Assembly (NCBI GenBank): GCA_022711595.1
Contig: JAKLET010000029.1
Span: 1 to 50,042 of the forward strand
From: Deltaproteobacteria bacterium
GTDB lineage: Bacteria; Desulfobacterota; Syntrophorhabdia; Syntrophorhabdales; Syntrophorhabdaceae
Direction of reading: 5' to 3'
Length of the DNA: 50,042 bases
The translations under genes were made by a program, and so were the position numbers. Below are positions 10,104 to 18,384 of this stretch, in pieces (position 1 is the first letter of the stretch; the number at the start of each line of letters is the position of its first letter). A model generated the notes under the pieces. That model searched no databases. It was not told the origin of the DNA and saw only the letters and a program-made list of their open reading frames with translations.

Positions 10104-10839
10104 TAACAGGAACATATCCCTCGTCGTGGAATACGACGGAACGAACTATCACGGATGGCAGTGCCAGCCGAACGGCATTACCGTTGAAGAGACCCTTCGC
10201 CTGGCGATCGAAAGGATACTTGACCATCCCGTGAAGATGTACAGCGCCGGCAGGACAGATGCCGGCGTCCATGCCTTCGGTCAGGTCGTGAACTTTACAA
10301 CTGGAAAGCAGATCCCGCTGACAAACATACAGCGCGGTCTGAACAGCCTTTTGCCTCACGATATCAGGATAAAAGACGCGTCGGAACAAAACAGCGGGTT
10401 CCATGCGCGCTATTCGGCCCGGAGCAAGACCTATATATACAGCATCCACAACGCCCCATGTCATTCCCCGTTCTCCGCCCGCTATTCCTGGCATATACCG
10501 TACGCTCTGGAGATTGCTCCGATGAACAGGGCGATCAGGACACTTACCGGAAAACATGATTTTTCCTCCTTCAAGAAAAAGAACGAACCTTACAAAAGCT
10601 GCGAGCGCGCAGTGCTCAGGGCCGGGGTTAAAAGAAGGGGGGCCTTTGTCTATGTCATAATAGAGGCAACGGGATTTTTGCGGTACATGGTGAGAAATAT
10701 TGTCGGTACACTGGTACTTTTAGGGTCAGGAAAGATCACTTTTGAAGAATTCGAAGGGATCATCAATGCGAAGGACCGTGACAACGCAGGTCCGACCGCT
10801 CCTCCGCAGGGACTGTTTCTGAGAAAGATAAAGTATTAA
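10099..10839 (+). CDS. truA: tRNA pseudouridine(38-40) synthase TruA, apparently non-canonical start
   Basis: The conserved TruA body begins at NISLVVEYDGTNYHGWQ and runs to LFLRKIKY. The catalytic aspartate is in YSAGRTDAGVHA (about residue 54). TruA isomerises U38-U40 in tRNA anticodon arms. Normal homologues start just before this point, but there is no ATG, GTG or TTG there. The closest candidate is ATT at 10099, overlapping the stop of the upstream gene (ATTAA). The in-frame ATGs at 9958 and 9994 would add 47 or 35 strongly basic residues inside the upstream coding region. I give the ATT start provisionally. The body is intact, and about 246 residues is normal length. Confidence 0.85.
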   Translation: MNNRNISLVVEYDGTNYHGWQCQPNGITVEETLRLAIERILDHPVKMYSAGRTDAGVHAFGQVVNFTTGKQIPLTNIQRGLNSLLPHDIRIKDASEQNSGFHARYSARSKTYIYSIHNAPCHSPFSARYSWHIPYALEIAPMNRAIRTLTGKHDFSSFKKKNEPYKSCERAVLRAGVKRRGAFVYVIIEATGFLRYMVRNIVGTLVLLGSGKITFEEFEGIINAKDRDNAGPTAPPQGLFLRKIKY

Positions 10840-10971
10840 GAACAGTTTCAGGGGTTTGGGCCGTTTAAACCGCTTCAACGTGATAAAAGAAACAAAGGAA
10901 CAGAGCCCGGGAACGAGAAGAAAAGCATCGAAGAACAGTTTCAGTGGTTTGAGCCGTTTAAACCGCTTGAA
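10840..10971 (+). repeat. 9-bp-period array, two 39-bp copies 93 bp apart
   Basis: Copy 1 (10840-10878) and copy 2 (10933-10971) differ at only 3 of 39 bases. Within each copy the cores GTTT, GTTT, GTTT, GCTT recur every 9 bp (10845, 10854, 10863, 10872 and 10938, 10947, 10956, 10965). The array fills the spacer between truA and the methyltransferase gene. Confidence 0.8.
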
Positions 10972-11010
10972 TGAGAAAAAGAAAAAAGCAGGCTCTGGGA
11001 GCGCTAAACA

Positions 11011-12147
11011 TTGGGTACAGTTAATGGGACAAAAAAATACAAGCTTGTCGCCACGGCGGCGTTCGGGCTCGAATCCGTTGTTGCGCGTGAGCTCAAGGGC
11101 CTCGGGTTCAACGATATTCACGCAGAGAACGGACGTGTGTCCTATGAGGGTGACGGAATGGACATCGCCAGGTCCAATATCTGGCTCAGGGCGGCAGACC
11201 GGGTGCTCATCGAACTTGCCCGTTTTCATGCCTCCGATTTCGAAGAACTCTACCAGGGTGTGTTTAAAATACCCTGGGAGGAGATCATACCCTGTTCAGG
11301 CATCATGCATGTGACAGGCAGGTCCTCCGGATCGAAGCTTTCAAGTGTGCCGGGTTGCCAGGGGGTTGCAAAAAAGGCGGTGATCGAGGCGATGAAGAGG
11401 AGGTACCGGACAGAATCATTTCCGGAGACAGGCCCGCATTTCGGCATAGAGGTTTCGCTCCTGAAAGACACCGCCGCCATATATCTGGACACAACGGGTC
11501 CGGGACTCCACAAAAGGGGATACCGGACAGGGGCAGGAGAAGCCGCGATCAAGGAGACGCTCGCTGCGGGGCTTATACTGCTTAGCCGGTGGAGACCGCC
11601 GGCCGTACTTGCAGATCCTTTCTGCGGCTCAGGGACTATAGCCATAGAGGCGGCGATGATCGGTAAAAACATGGCCCCCGGAGCCTCGAGGCAGTTTGCG
11701 TCCGAACAGTGGCCCTTTGTTTCGTCGCGGGTCTGGGAAGATGCCAGAAAGCAGGCGCGCCAGGCTGTTAATGACAAAATGTTTCGAATTGAGGCATCCG
11801 ATGTCGACGAAGAGATCCTGAGCAAGACCCGCAGGAATGTGCGGCACGCAGGAGTGGGCCGGTATGTAGATCTTAAAAGAAGCGATGTCCGGGAGTTCAG
11901 ATCGAATGAAAAAGGCGGCGTTATCATATGCAATCCGCCTTACGGCGAGCGCCAGGGAGAAAAAGGACAGATTGCTCAGTTGAGCAGGGATATGGGGAAT
12001 ACGTTCAAAGACCTTGAGGGCTGGTCGTTTTTCATATTTACCGCCTTCGAAGAGTTCGAAAGGCACTTCGGAAGACACGCGGACGGCAACCGGAAACTCT
12101 ACAACGCCAGGATAAAGTGTTATCTGTATGAGTACAGGAACAGGTAA
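11011..12147 (+). CDS. THUMP-domain RNA methyltransferase, RlmL/YpsC-like
   Basis: 378 residues. Residues 8-160 look like the N-terminal ferredoxin-like plus THUMP RNA-binding region (KLVATAAFGLESVVARELKGLG). Residues 160-378 form a class I SAM methyltransferase with DPFCGSGTIAIEAA and the catalytic NPPYGER motif expected for N2-guanine methylation. The family modifies 23S rRNA (m2G2445 in E. coli RlmL). The E. coli protein carries an extra C-terminal RlmK half that is absent here, as in the shorter YpsC type. The start is TTG 11011 with a poor GGGAG upstream; no ATG or GTG is available near the conserved beginning. Confidence 0.85.
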   Translation: MGTVNGTKKYKLVATAAFGLESVVARELKGLGFNDIHAENGRVSYEGDGMDIARSNIWLRAADRVLIELARFHASDFEELYQGVFKIPWEEIIPCSGIMHVTGRSSGSKLSSVPGCQGVAKKAVIEAMKRRYRTESFPETGPHFGIEVSLLKDTAAIYLDTTGPGLHKRGYRTGAGEAAIKETLAAGLILLSRWRPPAVLADPFCGSGTIAIEAAMIGKNMAPGASRQFASEQWPFVSSRVWEDARKQARQAVNDKMFRIEASDVDEEILSKTRRNVRHAGVGRYVDLKRSDVREFRSNEKGGVIICNPPYGERQGEKGQIAQLSRDMGNTFKDLEGWSFFIFTAFEEFERHFGRHADGNRKLYNARIKCYLYEYRNR

Positions 12148-12150
12148 TAT

Positions 12151-12241
12151 GTCGGTTTGTATGGTTTGTTTAGTTTATTCGGTTTATATGGTTTGAATAA
12201 CCAAAGAAACCAAAGAAACAGGGGAAACCTTAGAAACCTAT
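12151..12241. repeat. 9-bp-period fold-back array between methyltransferase and mscL
   Basis: GTTTG/GTTTA cores occur at 12155, 12164, 12173, 12182 and 12191, then the reverse-complement type GAAAC at 12206, 12215, 12224 and 12233, each exactly 9 bp apart. Five forward units followed by four reverse units can fold into one hairpin. It fills the whole spacer between two converging genes. Confidence 0.85.
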
Positions 12242-12244
12242 AGC

Positions 12245-12697
12245 CTAGTCACCTTTCCCGATCTCCGATGTGCAATGGGCGCATTTTATCGCGTTCAGCG
12301 GAATGACGGACAGGCAATAGGGGCATTCTTTGGTGTCGGGGTCCGCGGGTGCGGGTTCATGCCTCATTTTGTTGATGTACCTGACAAGCAGGAACACGCA
12401 GAAAGCGACGACAAGGAAGCTTATGATGGTGTTGATAAAGAAACCGTAGTTGATTGTAACGGCGCCTGCAGCCTTTGCCGCGGCAAGCGTTTCATAGGGC
12501 CCCGGTACCTTGCCGATCTTCAAAACGGCAAAAAAGTTCGTAAAGTCGATATTACCGAGCAAAAGCCCTATGGGCGGCATGATCACGTCCTCGACAAGAG
12601 ATTTTATGATGGTGCCGAAGGCCGCACCCACGATGATGCCGATCGCCATGTCTACAACATTTCCCCGCATAATGAATTCCCTGAACTCCTTTATCAT
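12245..12697 (-). CDS. mscL: Large-conductance mechanosensitive channel MscL with C-terminal zinc ribbon
   Basis: 150 residues from ATG 12697 (GGAGG 5 nt upstream; the ATG at 12700 is too close). The N-terminal amphipathic helix and TM1 read IKEFREFIMRGNVVDMAIG, and TM2 is around residues 84-108 (FFINTIISFLVVAFCVFLLV). This pentameric inner-membrane channel opens under membrane tension to release solutes. Instead of the plain C-terminal helix, the tail carries CPYC...CAHC, a zinc-ribbon-like pair of CxxC knuckles, ending EIGKGD. Similar tails occur in some other bacterial MscL proteins as far as I know. Monocistronic and convergent with the methyltransferase gene. Confidence 0.93.
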   Translation of the reverse strand: MIKEFREFIMRGNVVDMAIGIIVGAAFGTIIKSLVEDVIMPPIGLLLGNIDFTNFFAVLKIGKVPGPYETLAAAKAAGAVTINYGFFINTIISFLVVAFCVFLLVRYINKMRHEPAPADPDTKECPYCLSVIPLNAIKCAHCTSEIGKGD

Positions 12698-12880
12698 CAT
12701 GCCCTCCTTCGTGATTACTTGGTATCTTCAGGATAATTCTAACTGATTATCGAAGAATGTTGTAAAAAAGATTTAATAGAAAAATATGATGGTGAAAGAC
12801 CTGTGGTATATTACAGGCTGAAGGTAAGAGGTGATAGGTAATTGCCCGTATTGCCCATGACCATGACCCGTTTTCATTGA

Positions 12881-12909
12881 TTGACATCCCCGGTGCTCTC
12901 TGCTACCAT
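12881..12909 (+). promoter_or_regulatory. Sigma70-type promoter for corA
   Basis: TTGACA at 12881-12886, 17 bp, TACCAT at 12904-12909. The predicted start is near 12916, only about 11 nt before the ATG at 12927. It overlaps and so argues against the TTG at 12909 as a start codon. Confidence 0.6.
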
Positions 12910-12926
12910 TGATTGAAAATCCCCTT

Positions 12927-13991
12927 ATGACAAAATTGCTTTCAAAACGCTCACTGAAAGCCGGGCTCCCGCCAGGGTCCCTGGTGCATCTGGGCAACAA
13001 TGTCCGGGAAAAAGCTGATATCACCATCATTAATTACAATGAAACTGATTTCAGGCTCAACAAGACTGAAGAAGCCGGAGAGTGCCTGTCTTATATCGAC
13101 CCTTCAATGGTAACATGGATAAACGTCGAGGGGATCAGCGACGCCGGGGTGATAGAAACGATAGGCCGGCATTTCGATCTCCATCCTCTTCTTCTCGAAG
13201 ACATTATGAATACGGACCAGAGACCGAAGATGGAAGATTACGGAGATCATCTCTTTATTGTCGTCAGAACGCTGCTCCTTGAGAACGGAGGCAGCAGGGT
13301 CGTCACCGATCAGGTGAGCTTTGTTCTGGGGAGGCAATACGTCATATCTTTTCAGGAGAGGCAGAACGATCTGTTCAAGCCTATCGAGGCACGCCTGGGA
13401 AACGGAAAGTGGCGCATACGTAAAATGGGAGCGGATTACCTGGTCTATTCCCTCATCGACGCCATCGTTGATAACTACTTTGCCATTCTCGAAAAACTCG
13501 GGGAGCATATCGAAGTCCTCGAAAGCCAGCTCGTTGCTTCACCAATACCTGAAACATTGAGGTCGATCCAGGCCATGAAGAGAGACCTCATCTTTTTAAG
13601 GAAATCCGTATGGCCTCTAAGGGAGGTCGTGTCCGGTATGGAACGGGGTGAATCGGACCTGATAGAGGCTTCATCGCGTGTCTACTTCAGAGATGTTTTT
13701 GATCATACAGTTCACGCCATCGATACCGTCGAAACCTTCCGCGACATGCTGTCCGGGATGCTCGACATCTATCTCTCAAGCGCCAGCAACCGCCTTAACG
13801 AGGTCATGAAGGTGCTCACCATAATTGCCACGATCTTCATCCCGCTCACGTTCATCGTCGGGCTGTACGGCATGAACTTCAAGTATATGCCGGAAACTCA
13901 GTGGGTATTCGGCTATCCGGCGGCCGTACTGCTGATGATCATTGTTGCCCTGTCAATGGTCAGGTTTTTCAAGAAAAAGAAGTGGTTCTAA
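12927..13991 (+). CDS. corA: CorA-family magnesium/cobalt channel
   Basis: 354 residues from ATG 12927. The large N-terminal cytoplasmic domain includes WINVEGISDAGVIETIG and the HPLLLEDIMNTDQRPKMEDY stretch typical of CorA. A long helix follows, then two C-terminal transmembrane segments with the signature YGMNF loop (VGLYGMNFKYMPE) and a basic tail, FFKKKKWF. The pentameric channel admits Mg2+ (and Co2+/Ni2+). There is no clear Shine-Dalgarno and the leader predicted from the promoter is very short. Intact, convergent with the DUF362 gene. Confidence 0.93.
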   Translation: MTKLLSKRSLKAGLPPGSLVHLGNNVREKADITIINYNETDFRLNKTEEAGECLSYIDPSMVTWINVEGISDAGVIETIGRHFDLHPLLLEDIMNTDQRPKMEDYGDHLFIVVRTLLLENGGSRVVTDQVSFVLGRQYVISFQERQNDLFKPIEARLGNGKWRIRKMGADYLVYSLIDAIVDNYFAILEKLGEHIEVLESQLVASPIPETLRSIQAMKRDLIFLRKSVWPLREVVSGMERGESDLIEASSRVYFRDVFDHTVHAIDTVETFRDMLSGMLDIYLSSASNRLNEVMKVLTIIATIFIPLTFIVGLYGMNFKYMPETQWVFGYPAAVLLMIIVALSMVRFFKKKKWF

Positions 13992-13993
13992 AT

Positions 13994-15097
13994 CTATATT
14001 TTTACAAGGCTGTATTTTCTCGTACCCAGGCCCAGTTTTTCCGCGTGGTCAAGCTGGATGTTCCAGTCTATTGCAGGATAGATGGCGCGCCATTTGTCCT
14101 CTCCTTTTCCAAGAGGGTGCTTGATGGCTGTGCCGGGGAGTGAGATTTCGTTGTTGACAAGATCACAGGATGCCGCGTCGATGGCAACGGGATCATCGGA
14201 TGCGAGTATCCCTATGTCCCTGACGATTGGGGAATCGCTGTGCGAGTAACAATCACAGGCAGGGCTTACCTGGACGACAAAATTTATAAAGACCGATCTC
14301 TTTTCCTTGCCCTTTATTGCCCCGAGGGCATATTCCATCATCTTTTTCTGGAAGATGTCCGGTGATTCGTTCCAATCTATCTCTATTGCCTTGAAGGGGC
14401 AGACGATGATGCATTCCCCGCATCCTATACATTTTTTTTCGTTGATGGAAGCCTTTTTGGCCGTGACGGAGATGGCGCCGGAAGAGCAATAGTCGAGGCA
14501 GAGCCTGCATCCTTTGCATATTTCCCTGTTTATTTTCGGCGCAACCGTGGAATGCTGGACCAGTTTGCCTTCACGGGTAGCGCATCCCATGCCGATGTTC
14601 TTTAGGGAGCCCCCGAATCCTGAAAGTTCATGGGCCTTGAAGTGGGTGACGGCAACCAGAGCATCGGCTTCCGCTATGGCCCTTGCTATATTCACTTCCT
14701 TCAAAACCTCGCCTTCTATGGGAATCCTTATACCGCTTGCACCTTTCAGGCCATCAGCTATTATGATGGGGCATTCAACACAGGAAAAATCGAAACCGTT
14801 GTGGATGGCTGTTGTCAGGTGACTGATTGCATCGCTTCGCGAGCCGGTGTAAAGCGTGTTGGTATCGGTCAAAAAAGGTTTTCCCCCGGCCTCTTTGAGT
14901 CTCTTCACGATGCAGCGCAGGAAGACCGGCCTCAAGTATGCCGTGTTGCCCATTTCACCGAAATGGAGCTTCACCGCGACCATGTCATTGGGCCTGATCT
15001 TTGATTGGATCCTCACCTTGTCCATCAGCTCGACAACCTTGTCGAGCATGTTCCTTTTCGGCGTCGTTCTTAGATCCGTGAAGTATACCTTTGCCAT
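13994..15097 (-). CDS. DUF362 protein with two [4Fe-4S] ferredoxin motifs
   Basis: 367 residues from ATG 15097, preceded by AAGGAGC; the upstream frame extension to 15118 is not needed. The DUF362 body (AKVYFTDLRTTPKRNML... VAVKLHFGEMGNTAYLRP) is interrupted at about residues 190-240 by two clusters, CKGCRLCLDYC and CIGCGECIIVC. There is a conserved TDTNTLYTGSR and a GSLKNIGMGCATREGK stretch. The family is common in anaerobes and its reaction is undefined; the clusters imply electron transfer. It is divergent from the acyl-CoA dehydrogenase gene across 83 bp. A role as electron carrier to or from that enzyme is only a guess. Confidence 0.88.
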   Translation of the reverse strand: MAKVYFTDLRTTPKRNMLDKVVELMDKVRIQSKIRPNDMVAVKLHFGEMGNTAYLRPVFLRCIVKRLKEAGGKPFLTDTNTLYTGSRSDAISHLTTAIHNGFDFSCVECPIIIADGLKGASGIRIPIEGEVLKEVNIARAIAEADALVAVTHFKAHELSGFGGSLKNIGMGCATREGKLVQHSTVAPKINREICKGCRLCLDYCSSGAISVTAKKASINEKKCIGCGECIIVCPFKAIEIDWNESPDIFQKKMMEYALGAIKGKEKRSVFINFVVQVSPACDCYSHSDSPIVRDIGILASDDPVAIDAASCDLVNNEISLPGTAIKHPLGKGEDKWRAIYPAIDWNIQLDHAEKLGLGTRKYSLVKI

Positions 15098-15129
15098 AAA
15101 TGCTCCTTTTTTATTCACTTTACATGAAA

Positions 15130-15159
15130 ATTATGTTAGAAGTAAGGCGAATTTGTCAA
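15130..15159 (-). promoter_or_regulatory. Sigma70-type promoter for the DUF362 ferredoxin gene
   Basis: On the minus strand: TTGACA (15159-15154), 18 bp, CATAAT (15135-15130). This leaves a leader of about 26 nt with AAGGAG. Confidence 0.55.
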
Positions 15160-15180
15160 CCATTTAAGGAGGTTCATCGG

Positions 15181-16359
15181 ATGCTAAATCTTTCCGAAAA
15201 GCATAGCATGATACAGAAGATTGCCGAGAAACTGGCAAAAGAGAAGGTTGCCCCGAGGGCAAAAGAGATCGACTCGACAGGGGCATTTCCGTGGGACCTC
15301 GTTGACATGTTCAAAAAACACGGTTTCCTGTATCTCATGCTTCCGGAGAAATTCGGCGGCCTCGACGGAGACATCACTTCGCTGTGCCTTGTTATCGAAG
15401 AACTTGCCAAAGTGTCGGGCGCGTGTTCCCTTATCCCCCTTGCCCATAATGTGGGGATCATGCCGATCATGGTGTCGGCAAACGATGAGCAGAAAGAATA
15501 TATATACAGCAAGATATGCGATCCCGAAAAATCACATATCGTCGCTTTCGCCCTTACGGAGCCAGATGCCGGTTCCGATGCTTCACATATGCGAACGACA
15601 GTGACAAAAGAGGGCGATCATTACTATCTTAACGGCAAGAAATCGATGATAACCAACGGGGCAAATGCCCAGTTCTATTCCGTTTTTGCCGCGACGGATT
15701 CCAAAAAACGGACCAAGGGGATCACAGCTTTTTATCTTGAAAAAGACTATCCAGGCGTGATCATCGGTAAAAGTGAGGACAAACTGGGTATGATCGGGTC
15801 TGATATCACGGAGCTCATCTTCGACAACGTGAGGCTCGAAAAGGAGAATGTGCTCGGCAAGGAAGGGCAGGGCTGGGATATCGCCATGTCAACGCTCAAC
15901 CTCTCCAGACCGGCGGTGGGTGCGCAGGCTGTCGGCATCGCGCAGGGAGCACTCGACTTTGCAGTCGAATATGCCTGGAAAAGGGTCCAGTTCGGCCAGA
16001 AGCTGGCTGATTTCGAAGGTATCCAGTTCATGGTTGCCGATATGGCAACAGGGGTCGAGGCCGCGCGTGCTCTTGTCTATGACGCATCACATCTTCTGGA
16101 CATGAAGGTCTACGAAAGGGACAAGATGAGTGCCATCGGTGTCGACAAACTGTCAGCCATGGCAAAGGTCTATTCGGCGGACGTTGCCATGAAAGTCACG
16201 ACAGACGCAGTTCAGATACTCGGCGGATATGGATATACAAAAGAATACCCTGTCGAGAGGATGATGCGCGATGCCAAGGCCACGCAGATTTACGAAGGGA
16301 CAAACCAGGTTCAGCGGATCGTCATAGCAAGGGATATTTTCAGAAACTTCATGTCATAG
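15181..16359 (+). CDS. Acyl-CoA dehydrogenase (short-chain/butyryl-type)
   Basis: 392 residues from ATG 15181, with AAGGAGG 8 nt upstream; an earlier in-frame start at 15100 lacks support. FAD-binding motifs FALTEPDAGSD and YYLNGKKSMITNGANA are present. WKRVQFGQKLADFEGIQFM lies in the helical domain, and the catalytic Glu372 is in IYEGTNQVQ, the position used by short- and medium-chain enzymes. It oxidises acyl-CoA to 2-enoyl-CoA, passing electrons to ETF. In a fermentative or syntrophic anaerobe it could work in either direction. The exact chain length cannot be read from the sequence, and glutaryl-type enzymes are less likely. No etf genes are adjacent. Confidence 0.93.
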   Translation: MLNLSEKHSMIQKIAEKLAKEKVAPRAKEIDSTGAFPWDLVDMFKKHGFLYLMLPEKFGGLDGDITSLCLVIEELAKVSGACSLIPLAHNVGIMPIMVSANDEQKEYIYSKICDPEKSHIVAFALTEPDAGSDASHMRTTVTKEGDHYYLNGKKSMITNGANAQFYSVFAATDSKKRTKGITAFYLEKDYPGVIIGKSEDKLGMIGSDITELIFDNVRLEKENVLGKEGQGWDIAMSTLNLSRPAVGAQAVGIAQGALDFAVEYAWKRVQFGQKLADFEGIQFMVADMATGVEAARALVYDASHLLDMKVYERDKMSAIGVDKLSAMAKVYSADVAMKVTTDAVQILGGYGYTKEYPVERMMRDAKATQIYEGTNQVQRIVIARDIFRNFMS

Positions 16360-16362
16360 AAG

Positions 16363-16401
16363 AAAACCCCGGACGATCATTGGATCTTCCAGGGTTTTTT
16401 T
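16363..16401 (+). terminator. Terminator of the acyl-CoA dehydrogenase gene
   Basis: AAAACCC-cGGA ... TCCa-GGGTTTTTTT. The stem starts 4 nt after the stop codon and has a run of seven Ts. Confidence 0.7.
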
Positions 16402-16402
16402 A

Positions 16403-16436
16403 CGTTCAGGCAGTTCAAACAGTTTGAGCTGTTTTC
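16403..16436. repeat. Short 9-bp-period array between two converging genes
   Basis: GTTC, GTTC, GTTT and GTTT cores at 16404, 16413, 16422 and 16431, exactly 9 bp apart, between the acyl-CoA dehydrogenase terminator and the stop of the GYD gene. Confidence 0.7.
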
Positions 16437-16437
16437 C

Positions 16438-16722
16438 TTACCCCATTTTTTCGACAAATTCAAAGATCGGTATAGCTGCAAGTGTCATAATCTCCACAGT
16501 GCCCCGTGCGCCAAGCTCCGTGGACACCCGGGCAATTGTCTCATTGTCCGGGGCCTCAAGGACGCTGAGGAAATCGAACATGCCCAGTGTAGCATACTGG
16601 GCAAGGACCTTTGCCCCCATTTTCTCTATCTCTTTATCGACCTCCTTGATACGGTCGGGGTTGTTCTTGATCGTTTTTCTGCCCTCATTCGTAAGCTTGC
16701 TTATCATTATATATATAGGCAC
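16438..16722 (-). CDS. GYD-domain protein
   Basis: 94 residues, the usual size of the GYD family, which are small ferredoxin-like-fold proteins. It starts MPIYIMISKLTNEGRKTI, with YATLGMFDFLSVLEAPD in the middle (where GYD proteins have the G-x-YD element) and LGARGTVEIMTLAAIP near the end. A run of Gs (AAAGGGGGTGGC) precedes the ATG. Function unknown for the family; there are no catalytic residues I can point to. Divergent from the ctpA-like gene with its own promoter. Confidence 0.82.
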   Translation of the reverse strand: MPIYIMISKLTNEGRKTIKNNPDRIKEVDKEIEKMGAKVLAQYATLGMFDFLSVLEAPDNETIARVSTELGARGTVEIMTLAAIPIFEFVEKMG

Positions 16723-16741
16723 ATGCCACCCCCTTTGTGAA

Positions 16742-16770
16742 ATATTATAATAGCGGCACCTTTATTGCAA
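16742..16770 (-). promoter_or_regulatory. Promoter for the GYD gene
   Basis: On the minus strand: TTGCAA (16770-16765), 17 bp, TAATAT (16747-16742); a TATAAT shifted by 2 bp gives a 15-bp spacer. Confidence 0.5.
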
Positions 16771-16834
16771 TACGTTTTTCCCGTTACTTTGCCGCCGGGG
16801 ACAAGGTTGCCAGTTTGCCATAAACCCGGCGCTG

Positions 16835-16863
16835 TTGAAAGTTGGCCATTATTGTAGTATCAT
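16835..16863 (+). promoter_or_regulatory. Promoter for the ctpA-like protease gene
   Basis: TTGAAA (16835-16840), 17 bp, TATCAT (16858-16863). It predicts a leader of about 13 nt that consists mainly of the AGGAGG before ATG 16883. Confidence 0.6.
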
Positions 16864-16882
16864 CATCAGGACAGGAGGTTCT

Positions 16883-18202
16883 ATGAACAAAAAAACAAAA
16901 GTTTTCCTGAGCCTGTTCTTTGTGTCTGTTTTTTTACTGGGCATACTGATCGGGGCTCATGGGAAACGTACCGCACCGGGTCCAAACGACAAGGAAATAT
17001 ATGAATATCTGAAAACCTTTTCCGATGTGATCGACCTGGTGAAACGCAACTATGTTGAAGACGTGAAAGACAAGGACATCGTCTATGCCGCTATCAAGGG
17101 CATCCTTGAATCCTTAGACCCTCATTCGTCATTCCTTCCTCCGGACATGTACAAGGAGATGCAGACAGATACCAAGGGCGAGTTCGGCGGTATAGGCATC
17201 GAGATAACCATCAAGGACGGTTTTCCCACGGTAATCACCCCCATAGAGGATACGCCTGCGTACCGTGCAGGGCTGAAGCCGAACGATCACATTGTCAAGA
17301 TCGACGGCAAGCCGACAAAGAACATGAGCCTTATCGATGTGGTAAAGCTCATCCGGGGGCCAAAGGGCAAGGCGGTGACCCTGACAATCGCCCGGGAAGG
17401 GGTGCAGGGACTCAAGGAATATACGGTTTCCCGCGACACCATATTTGTCAAGAGCGTAAAATTCAGGATGCTCGAGAATAACTATGGGTACATCAGGATC
17501 GCCCAGTTCCAGGAGAAGACGTCCCGCGATCTGGACAACGCCATCAAGGAACTTGAAAAAAGCAATAAAGATAAACCGTTGCAGGGCATAGTACTCGACC
17601 TCAGGAACGACCCCGGGGGTCTTCTGGAACAGGCAGTGGAAGTGTCCGACAGGTTTTTGACGGACGGCGTCATTGTATCCATAGAGGGGAAAAAGGATGC
17701 GAAGAAAAAACCCGATGACAACAAGATGAAGTTCTATGCCTCAAAAAAAGGCGTTGAATATCAGGGCCCCCTCGTTGTGATCGTCAATGAAGGAAGCGCC
17801 AGCGCCTCCGAGATCGTTGCCGGGGCGCTGCAGGATTACAAGCGTGCCATCATAGTGGGAACGAAAAGCTTCGGGAAAGGTTCCGTTCAGACCATATTCC
17901 CCCTGGGAGATGGTTCTGCCGTCAGGCTGACAACGGCCAAGTATTACACACCGAAGGGGCGTTCCATCCAGTCTGAAGGAATTGCGCCCGATATTACCGT
18001 TGAAAGCAATCTGGTGAAATCCAGGGAAAAAGCAACACCCATTACGGAAAAAGACCTTGTTGAAAAGAAGGCTGACAAGGAAAAGCCTGTTAAAAAGCCT
18101 GAAGACTTCAACATCAAAACTCTGGAAGACGACGACTTCCAGCTTCATATGGCCCTCCAGATACTGAAGAGCTGGGAAGCTTTGAGGGGTAAGAACCCCT
18201 GA
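16883..18202 (+). CDS. C-terminal processing peptidase (S41 family)
   Basis: 439 residues from ATG 16883 (AGGAGG, 6-nt spacing). Residues 5-27 are an uncleaved-looking signal anchor (VFLSLFFVSVFLLGILIGA), so the enzyme is periplasmic and membrane tethered. A PDZ domain follows at about 95-180 (GGIGIEITIKDGFPTVITP, GLKPNDHIVKIDG). The S41 core has the catalytic Ser307 in GSASASEIVAG and Lys332 in SFGKGSVQT. It cleaves C-terminal, often non-polar, tails of envelope proteins. The C-terminus is a Lys/Glu-rich linker followed by a helix. Ends in a strong terminator. CtpA is the likely subgroup name. Confidence 0.93.
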   Translation: MNKKTKVFLSLFFVSVFLLGILIGAHGKRTAPGPNDKEIYEYLKTFSDVIDLVKRNYVEDVKDKDIVYAAIKGILESLDPHSSFLPPDMYKEMQTDTKGEFGGIGIEITIKDGFPTVITPIEDTPAYRAGLKPNDHIVKIDGKPTKNMSLIDVVKLIRGPKGKAVTLTIAREGVQGLKEYTVSRDTIFVKSVKFRMLENNYGYIRIAQFQEKTSRDLDNAIKELEKSNKDKPLQGIVLDLRNDPGGLLEQAVEVSDRFLTDGVIVSIEGKKDAKKKPDDNKMKFYASKKGVEYQGPLVVIVNEGSASASEIVAGALQDYKRAIIVGTKSFGKGSVQTIFPLGDGSAVRLTTAKYYTPKGRSIQSEGIAPDITVESNLVKSREKATPITEKDLVEKKADKEKPVKKPEDFNIKTLEDDDFQLHMALQILKSWEALRGKNP

Positions 18203-18219
18203 TCCATACAGAACAATTC

Positions 18220-18261
18220 AAGACGGGCAGGATCTTTTATGAAGCCTGCCCGTCTTTTTAT
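18220..18261 (+). terminator. Strong intrinsic terminator after the protease gene
   Basis: A perfect 10-bp stem, GACGGGCAGG (18222-18231) / CCTGCCCGTC (18245-18254), followed by TTTTT. Confidence 0.92.
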
Positions 18262-18384
18262 TAAAAAAATGAGTTTTGCCGGGCATTTCCTCTTTCAGCG
18301 ACTTGTTTTTTTTCTCGTAAGGTTTTATTTTTTAATACATTCAGCTGGTTTGGGAATTCAAAATCAAAAGAACAAGGAGGATGA

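Noticed and set aside
10856-11314. Frame of 152 codons over the 39-bp direct repeats and the methyltransferase start
   Set aside because: Composition is set by the repeats and it is out of frame with the conserved methyltransferase.
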